From NCBI GenBank assembly GCA_021811315.1, contig JAJZPF010000002.1, positions 179,349 to 243,348 of the forward strand: a stretch of DNA of 64,000 bases, read 5' to 3'. Positions 59,037 through 64,000 of this stretch are shown here, piece after piece. Made by a program: the position numbers and the translations under genes. The notes beneath the pieces are model-generated. The model was not told the DNA's origin, searched no databases, and saw only the letters and a program-made list of their open reading frames with translations. Positions within the stretch are counted from its first letter, which is position 1. Each line of letters opens with the position of its first letter. The DNA is from a bacterium (GTDB lineage: Bacteria > Elusimicrobiota > Elusimicrobia > Elusimicrobiales > UBA9959).

Positions 59037-60254
59037 ATGATAAACCGCAATCTGAACGCCGCCGCAGGCAAAATATTGACCGGCTATAGGAAGATGCTGT
59101 TTCTTAGCGGACCGCGGCAGGCCGGAAAAACAACGCTCGCGAAAAAGCTGCTTGAAGGCGCCGGGCAGGGAACCTACTTTAACTGGGACATAATCAACCA
59201 TCAAAAAAAACTGATCGCCGATCCTTATTTCTTTGAAAAAGAGAACCGCGATCCGGGCCGCAAATTTACGGTCGTTTTTGACGAAATACACAAATACCGC
59301 AACTGGAAGAATTATCTTAAAGGCGCCTATGACGCGTATTCCAAGGATTTTTCCTTTCTGGTAACCGGCAGCGGCCGCCTGGACTTGTTTAAAAAAGGCG
59401 GCGATAGTCTTTTAGGCCGCTATCTCCCGCTCCAATTGTTCCCCCTTTCGCTGGGGGAGATACTCGGCAACGAACCGGATTGGAACGGTTTTAAAAGATC
59501 CCTTTCCGACATGGGAACCGATCCGGGATCGAGAAAGATCTACCAGCGCCTGTTCGCGTTTTCCGGCTTCCCCGAACCCTACACCAGGCAGGACCCGGAG
59601 TTCTATAATATGTGGGCGCAGGAAAGGAAACAGCTGCTTGTCAGGGACGACATACGCAGCGCATACGCCATACGCGAGATCTCCAACATAGAAATACTGG
59701 CCAACCTCCTGCCGGGCCGCGTCGGCAGCCCCTTATCGGTCAATTCCCTGCGCGAAGACGTTAGCGCGGCTTTTGACTCGGTAAAAGACTGGCTGCTTAT
59801 TCTTGAACAGTTTTACTACCTGTTCCGGCTGAAACCGTTCACAAGAAGCATCGCCAATAGCCTGAAAAAAGAGGCCAAAGCATATCTCTATGACTGGGTG
59901 GAAGTGCCGGATGAGGCGTTCAGATTCGAAAACCTCACGGCACTGCACCTCTACAAAGCCGCAAGCCTCTGGCGCGCTCTCGGGCAGGCGAACACGGAGC
60001 TGTTCTATTTGAGAGACAAGCAGAAAAGAGAGGCGGACTTTTTACTGACTGAAAACGGCAAACCAGCAATAATTATCGAATGCAAACAGGCCAAAGAAGA
60101 ACTTTCCGACAACCTGCTGATGTTCCAAAGAAAAACAGGAGCTCCGCTGGCGATACAACTTGTACACAAGCCCGGCGTCTTAAAAAAAATGAGGCATAAC
60201 CACCAGACGCAGTGGGTAATTTCAGCTGAATGTTTTCTTAAGCTTCTCCCCTGA
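59037..60254 (+). CDS. AAA ATPase with DUF4143 C-terminal domain
   Basis: 405 residues from the ATG at 59037 (preferred over 59019 because the -10 box overlaps the latter). Walker A SGPRQAGKTTLAKKL (about 25), Walker B FTVVFDEIHKYRNW, sensor region LVTGSGRLDLF, and a DUF4143 tail ending with a PD-(D/E)xK-like core (READFLLTENGKPAIIIECK). Family members are common, often mobile, and of unknown role; nucleic-acid or stress functions are suspected. Own promoter with a palindrome suggests autoregulation. No partner gene adjacent. Confidence 0.85.
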   Translation: MINRNLNAAAGKILTGYRKMLFLSGPRQAGKTTLAKKLLEGAGQGTYFNWDIINHQKKLIADPYFFEKENRDPGRKFTVVFDEIHKYRNWKNYLKGAYDAYSKDFSFLVTGSGRLDLFKKGGDSLLGRYLPLQLFPLSLGEILGNEPDWNGFKRSLSDMGTDPGSRKIYQRLFAFSGFPEPYTRQDPEFYNMWAQERKQLLVRDDIRSAYAIREISNIEILANLLPGRVGSPLSVNSLREDVSAAFDSVKDWLLILEQFYYLFRLKPFTRSIANSLKKEAKAYLYDWVEVPDEAFRFENLTALHLYKAASLWRALGQANTELFYLRDKQKREADFLLTENGKPAIIIECKQAKEELSDNLLMFQRKTGAPLAIQLVHKPGVLKKMRHNHQTQWVISAECFLKLLP

Positions 60255-60354
60255 CTCCGAGCGGCCGCCATTTTTTATTACAATTCCGATGACAGGAGTA
60301 TATGTAATTGCCGGTATTGAGATAAATATTGCGTCCCCGGAACGCCACACGGGA

Positions 60355-60374
60355 TTAAGTTCTGTGTCACCTTA
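60355..60374 (+). repeat. REP-like repeat, copy 3
   Basis: ttaagttctgtgtcacctta, preceded by gcgtccccggaacgccacac. Forms a pair with copy 4, 71 bp apart. Confidence 0.88.
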
Positions 60375-60378
60375 ATGC

Positions 60379-61128
60379 TCAATCTTTTTGGGAAATCCAG
60401 TCTGAGCCGCTTGATTCCCGGGGGATTAAGTTCTGTGTCACCTTAATGCCCCCCGGCAGGGAATTATATACGCCTTCGATCCAGCCCATGTAGCGTTTTA
60501 CTCCGGCCTCCAGCGCCACCGCCTCGTTTTCTGAATAGGGCCTGGAGGCGTGGTCTATCCTCTGTTTGTGTGACAGTATGGTCTTAAGATTTGCGATCTC
60601 GCCGGTAATACCACGAGCGCCTATCTCCGCCACCAAAAGCGCCGGGATGGACTGGGGAGACGCCATGTCTGGAAAACTCCCGGTGCGCTTAACCAGCACG
60701 GCGCAGGCGGCGAACAGACAGCAATATATCCCCGCAAGGCCGGCAGTGCACCAATCCCCGCTTTTGCCGGCGCGGGGCATGGCATCAAAGAACTCCATCG
60801 CTTTGTGCCAACAGGCCTTATGTTTTTCACCGGAAACCTTACCAGACACGAACTTTTCGCCGGCCGCGCCTGATAAAAATTTTCGGACCACCTCCGCAGC
60901 TACCCGGTCCTCCCGGTTTATACGGAACAGGTGCAACGGACCGATTATCCTGCGCTGCACTATACCTAAAGCCATCAATTGTCGAAGCGCGTTATGAATC
61001 TGTTGGTGGCTGAAACCGGTGCGCCTTGCCATCTCTCTTCCTGAAAGTTCGGTCTTGATCGGACAAAGGCACTTTATTACCTCCCGGCGGGACTTGCTAT
61101 CGAGGATCTTGCGGATGATGTTCTCCAT
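60379..61128 (-). CDS. HTH-containing protein with HEPN-like C-terminal half
   Basis: 249 residues. Residues 1-75 form a winged helix-turn-helix (SGREMARRTGFSHQQIHNAL, RQLMALGIVQRRIIGPLHLF) of the kind found in MNT/ArsR-like regulators. The C-terminal half (about 100-235; HKAMEFFDAMPRAGKSGDWC, TILSHKQRIDHASRPYSENE) is helical and could be a HEPN domain, which is uncertain. The last ~25 residues (IKVTQNLIPRESSGSDWISQ) are encoded by REP-like repeat copy 4 and its spacer, so the original end has been overwritten. SD not obvious. Confidence 0.6.
   Translation of the reverse strand: MENIIRKILDSKSRREVIKCLCPIKTELSGREMARRTGFSHQQIHNALRQLMALGIVQRRIIGPLHLFRINREDRVAAEVVRKFLSGAAGEKFVSGKVSGEKHKACWHKAMEFFDAMPRAGKSGDWCTAGLAGIYCCLFAACAVLVKRTGSFPDMASPQSIPALLVAEIGARGITGEIANLKTILSHKQRIDHASRPYSENEAVALEAGVKRYMGWIEGVYNSLPGGIKVTQNLIPRESSGSDWISQKD
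60426..60445 (+). repeat. REP-like repeat, copy 4
   Basis: ttaagttctgtgtcacctta with spacer gccgcttgattcccggg just before it, as in copy 2. Lies inside the 3' end of the HTH gene on the opposite strand. Confidence 0.88.
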
Positions 61129-61255
61129 ATAGTTTCAGGCGCAGTCTAAACCCGGTTTCTGCCACGTCGAATTGATGTCAGGCAATAAGCGCCGCTAAAT
61201 TTTAACAGGACAGGCGTGTGATATTAGTTCCATTTACTCTGACAGATAACCGCCT

Positions 61256-61305
61256 TCATCGGAACCTCGCGAGGCGGAATCCGGTGCTGCTGCTGACGTC
61301 ATTAG
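61256..61305 (-). pseudogene. Fragment of an FGE-like gene end
   Basis: Fifteen codons reading VSSSTGFRLARFR then TGA, matching the C-terminus of 32024-32905 (SIGFRLARF). The rest of the gene is absent. An array-type gene once lay here, or this is a translocated scrap. Confidence 0.7.
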
Positions 61306-61455
61306 AGGACGGGGAGATGGTGCGTTCATCAGCACTCCTGCCGCCGCGCATCCTGCGGATTAGGTGAGAATCCACAATATAGCCCTTGCCGCTGAAGTAT
61401 TGCGGGATAAGGCCCAAGTACTCGTCATTATCGTAGATTACCAGAAATTTATTTT

Positions 61456-61699
61456 TTATTTTTCTCCGATTCCCACCGCGGCCAGCAGCCGTTTAACTTC
61501 TGCCAACAGCGTATCCCCTCACACCGGCTTCTGGAACACGCTGACCCAGCGCCAGAATATCCGGCTGGAATTCGAGGTAACCGTCCAAAGTGGTACCACC
61601 GTCTTAAGCAGTAGCAACCTCGTGGCCCGCCTCGGAGAACAGGGCGGCATAAAATGCCGTCATCGCCTCATCATCGTCAGCCGCCAGGATTCCCGCCAT
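61456..61699 (-). pseudogene. Decayed receiver-domain (response regulator) gene
   Basis: From an ATG at 61699: MAGILAADDDEAMTAFYAAL, FSEAGHEVATA, then an in-frame TAA, then DGGTTLDGYLEFQPDILAL, and after a frameshift TLLAEVKRLLAAVGIGEK with a stop at 61456. The acidic pocket, the middle and the C-terminal helix of a receiver are all visible, while the phosphoacceptor and Lys segments are lost. About 82 codons remain. Confidence 0.75.
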
Positions 61700-61958
61700 C
61701 TCACTCTCATCCTGAAGTCTAATATCTGTTAAGTTATAGTTTAAAGCATGGCGGACAGATATACCACTTAAATTATATTTAAGTTTTTCAGCAGCTGTTC
61801 CGATGACAGCATATTTAATTCAGCGGTCAATAGCCACGGCCTTGCCCTGTGTAAAACACGGCCAAGCTCCGCCTCTAGCCTTTCAATAAAAGCTTATTTA
61901 GCAGGCGGCCGGCAGCAAGCCCCGGTTAAATATACTGTCACCGGAACGCCACAGGGAA

Positions 61959-61976
61959 TTAAGTTGTGTGTCACCC
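61959..61976 (+). repeat. REP-like repeat, copy 5 (variant)
   Basis: ttaagttgtgtgtcaccc, preceded by tatactgtcaccggaacgcc. The variant ttgtgtgtc also marks copies 6 and 7, so a second subfamily exists here. Confidence 0.8.
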
Positions 61977-61990
61977 GAACTGGAGATTGC

Positions 61991-63364
61991 CTATTGCAGG
62001 CGATCAAGCACGGCGTCAGGGGTTAAAACGTGAACGCCGGGACTTTTCTGGCCGCGCTTTGCCCAGATCACAGGCACGATCCTGCGCCCGCGTGCGAACG
62101 CGCAATTGCCGGCCGCCGCCAAAAGCCGGTCTTTGATCTCAGTTGCCGGCAACCGGGCATCGCTCCATTTAGCCTCCCCAACAAGGAGCGCTTTCCCGTC
62201 CAAAGACTCGGCGACGCCGTCAAGCTCCACCATAGTTCCGTCAAGGCCCGGCCCCCACCAGCGCCTGGCCGCCCCCCACTCGCAGCCGCCTATTGAGCAG
62301 GAGGGAACGCTTGCGCGGGCCAATTCCTCCCAAATGACGGAGACATGCTGCTGGAACTGCCCCCGGATCTTTGCCAGGACCGGGGCTATAGCGCGCACTT
62401 CCAGCTGCGACTTATTGGGCTGGAGGAATTTAAAATAGAAAACAAGGAACGGGTCGTCCAGTTTATAAAGCGTCCTTTTGGTGGACTTGCTGTTCTCGCC
62501 GAACGGCGTCTCGCGGCGCACATACCCCAGATCCACAAGCTGGAGGAGGGGGCGCAGGATGCTGGTAGAAGGCTTGCCCAGGCGGGCCGCTATTTCAGAC
62601 AGGCGGTGACAACCCTGCCCAATGACCGACAACAGGGAGTAGGGCTGCACCGCGCTGCGCATATCGTCCATAAGCAGGCGCATGGGTTCTTCGTGAAGAA
62701 CGCCGTTCGGGTCCAGAATAAGCTCGCGCACGGCTTCTTCGGTTCCGCCGAATTGCGCGGCCAGCTCCCAGTAGCGGGGCACCCCGCCCCATACCGAAAA
62801 AGCCTCCACGGCCGCCGTATCTTTCAGGTTAAGCCCGGCCCTTATCCACCCCGCTTTAAGCGGCTTGATCTTAAGTATCTCGACGGCCCTGCCGTACAGC
62901 GGGGCGGTTTTATCCATTACAAGCCCGTGCATCATCCTTTGCGACGAGCCGCACAAAACGATATTGATCTTTTTCGCGCCGGGCAGGTCTATGTATTTTT
63001 GCAGTATGCTGGGCAGCTCAGGGGAAAGCTGCACCAGGTACGGCACTTCGTCAAGGAACAGTGAGATCGGCCCGCTGAGCCGGCTGTTAAGGGTTGACAG
63101 CAGCGCGTCCCACCCTGAATAGGCTGCGGAGGAAAAGCCGGGAATAAGCCGGTCTATTTCTACGGCCAGGTCACGCAGTTGCAGCGCCGCCTCTTTCTGA
63201 TCGGCGAGGTAATACACCCCGCTATTGCCTACAACGCGCTGTATAAGCGTTGACTTGCCGCAGCGCCTGCGGCCGTAGACGACCGCAAGCGCCCCGCCGT
63301 CCGCGCCAAGGGCGCGCGCGAGCCTCTTTTGCTCTTCCGTCCTGTTAAGAAAACGAAGTTTCAT
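61991..63364 (-). CDS. AAA ATPase with DUF234-like nuclease-fold C-terminus
   Basis: 457 residues. ATPase domain 1-~215: Walker A VYGRRRCGKSTLIQRVV (about 28-44), Walker B ISLFLDEVPYL, sensor IVLCGSSQRMM. A winged-helix segment (GCHRLSEIAARLGKPSTSIL) and a C-terminal DUF234/PD-(D/E)xK-like part (ALLVGEAKWSDARL) follow. This architecture is common in archaea and anaerobic bacteria, often in many copies, with unknown function. Different subfamily from 59037-60254. Its upstream region has palindromes. Confidence 0.85.
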   Translation of the reverse strand: MKLRFLNRTEEQKRLARALGADGGALAVVYGRRRCGKSTLIQRVVGNSGVYYLADQKEAALQLRDLAVEIDRLIPGFSSAAYSGWDALLSTLNSRLSGPISLFLDEVPYLVQLSPELPSILQKYIDLPGAKKINIVLCGSSQRMMHGLVMDKTAPLYGRAVEILKIKPLKAGWIRAGLNLKDTAAVEAFSVWGGVPRYWELAAQFGGTEEAVRELILDPNGVLHEEPMRLLMDDMRSAVQPYSLLSVIGQGCHRLSEIAARLGKPSTSILRPLLQLVDLGYVRRETPFGENSKSTKRTLYKLDDPFLVFYFKFLQPNKSQLEVRAIAPVLAKIRGQFQQHVSVIWEELARASVPSCSIGGCEWGAARRWWGPGLDGTMVELDGVAESLDGKALLVGEAKWSDARLPATEIKDRLLAAAGNCAFARGRRIVPVIWAKRGQKSPGVHVLTPDAVLDRLQ

Positions 63365-63388
63365 TTATAAACCCGCCTTGCCGATAGA

Positions 63389-63430
63389 TATGTTTAACAT
63401 ACATTATGTTTATTATACATATGTTTCAGG
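63389..63430 (-). promoter_or_regulatory. Promoter/operator region of the DUF234-type ATPase gene
   Basis: TATGTT-T-AACATA (63389-63401) is a perfect short palindrome and a second related half-site pair (TATGT...ACATA) lies at 63406-63422. A perfect TATAAT on the minus strand (forward 63412-63417) sits between them about 50 bp before the start codon. The -35 box is weak. Confidence 0.6.
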
Positions 63431-63545
63431 TAAATTGCTGAATTACCGGCAAAACCCGCTCTGCCGCCATTGCCCGCCCCCTGATCCCGCAAGCCCCGGT
63501 TAAATATACTGTCCCCAGAGCCTTTACCCGGAATGCCGCAGGGAA

Positions 63546-63565
63546 TTAAGTTGTGTGTCACTTTA
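63546..63565 (+). repeat. REP-like repeat, copy 6 (variant)
   Basis: ttaagttgtgtgtcacttta, preceded by gccgcaggga and, further upstream, by tatactgtccccagag, the same companion block as copy 5. Confidence 0.82.
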
Positions 63566-63858
63566 ATTACCAAATTACCACGAATATCGGCGTCTTTTGC
63601 AAAAACCGCGCAGATTTTTCAAACGTCTTTCTATTTGCATCATGGCTAATATATCAGGTATTTCATAACACCTCTTTAATGCCTATACGCATATATTGTT
63701 CTGTAATATTATGCATATAAGCAACGATAAGAGTGAATTCCTATTCCCCTTCCCCTCCGCGCGGCGCAACTAACCTCCCCCCCCGGAAACAGGGAAACAA
63801 CATTGCAACCCTGCCCCGCCACAAACCTGGGACACAGGTCCACCTGGGTGCCGGTGAA

Positions 63859-63874
63859 TTAAGTTGTGTGTCAC
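63859..63874 (+). repeat. REP-like repeat, copy 7 (partial variant)
   Basis: ttaagttgtgtgtcac only; the right end is lost. Confidence 0.75.
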
Positions 63875-63895
63875 GAATGGCACTAACTTAAGGCT

Positions 63896-64000
63896 TTACC
63901 CGGCAATCCTTCTGGATTTACGTTTTATTACACCCGCTGTTGTTGCGTCACAAATCCTCAGCGACAGGTTCCTCATATCCCTGATCGTCTTTTCCAGCCT
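63896..64000 (-). CDS. C-terminal end of a gene continuing beyond the window
   Basis: An open frame of 34 codons enters from the right edge and stops at 63896, reading RLEKTIRDMRNLSLRICDAT, TAGVIKRKSRRIAG. Basic and helical; too short to assign. May equally be a chance frame. Confidence 0.4.
   Translation of the reverse strand, partial: RLEKTIRDMRNLSLRICDATTAGVIKRKSRRIAG

Larger units (their letters stand above)
63431..63895. other. Non-coding stretch with REP-like repeats
   Basis: No credible gene. It holds REP-like copies 6 (63546-63565) and 7 (63859-63874), an AT-rich section at about 63640-63730 and a C run at 63777-63784. Confidence 0.6.

Overview
The window looks like chromosomal DNA of a GC-rich (about 55-60% by eye), didermic, probably anaerobic bacterium. 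It encodes an outer-membrane PorV-like barrel, an MlaC-like lipid carrier and many signal-peptide proteins. The combination of a FliF-FliG fusion, MotA/MotB, PorV/TPR proteins and a large family of secreted paralogues suggests a poorly characterised deep lineage; Elusimicrobiota is my best guess, by inference only. No rRNA, tRNA or CRISPR was seen.

Left part (1-13.8 kb): a purine/N-heterocycle catabolic cluster. On the minus strand lie a molybdenum hydroxylase (Mo subunit, fused FeS/FAD subunit, XdhC-type maturation factor), a class III adenylate cyclase, an ArsB/SLC13-like anion permease, a MocA-like nucleotidyltransferase, a phosphofructokinase and an 8-oxoguanine-deaminase-like amidohydrolase, mostly with overlapping or abutting ends. 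Divergently transcribed are a PreT-PreA (dihydropyrimidine dehydrogenase-like) fusion and ssnA. The set resembles the xdh/ssnA/mocA purine clusters of enterobacteria and clostridia.

Middle (13.8-31.9 kb): a rearranged accessory region. It holds a 0.5-kb duplication of the PDZ end of an O-antigen-ligase-like gene next to an IS3 transposase relic, a decayed ssnA copy, palindromic MITE-like repeats and several gene fragments. Intact genes encode a trypsin-like protease, an ECF sigma/anti-sigma pair, a HExxH protein, a TIR plus caspase-like pair that looks like an antiphage module, a TlpA-like thioredoxin, a double retropepsin-like protein, an L,D-transpeptidase, a polysaccharide deacetylase, and regulators.

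32.0-47.4 kb: a tandem array of 16 minus-strand genes (18 family members counting 14701-15975 and 20337-21890). Their first 40-60 codons are nearly the same: a signal peptide, then a mature N-terminus of the type YTRPHN-x-IPSDLRDAVADN, followed by a short proline-rich linker. The downstream domains differ completely: FGE-like, I9-propeptide-like, MlaC, a GWHxGR domain and several unknowns. Together with a conserved ~100-bp upstream element carrying a PhoB/OmpR-like direct repeat (seven copies in the window), this is the strongest candidate here for an undescribed system.

47.6-58.1 kb: a two-component/motor operon: hybrid-free histidine kinase (frameshifted in a G run), two receivers, PorV-TPR protein, second kinase, MotA, FliF-FliG fusion, two coiled-coil proteins and MotB. 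No other flagellar genes are present, suggesting a flagellum-independent rotary or gliding machine.

58.1-64 kb: a REP-associated tyrosine transposase with its REP-like repeats scattered to the window end, two AAA ATPases of the DUF4143/DUF234 types, an HTH protein, and remnants of an FGE-like gene and a receiver gene.
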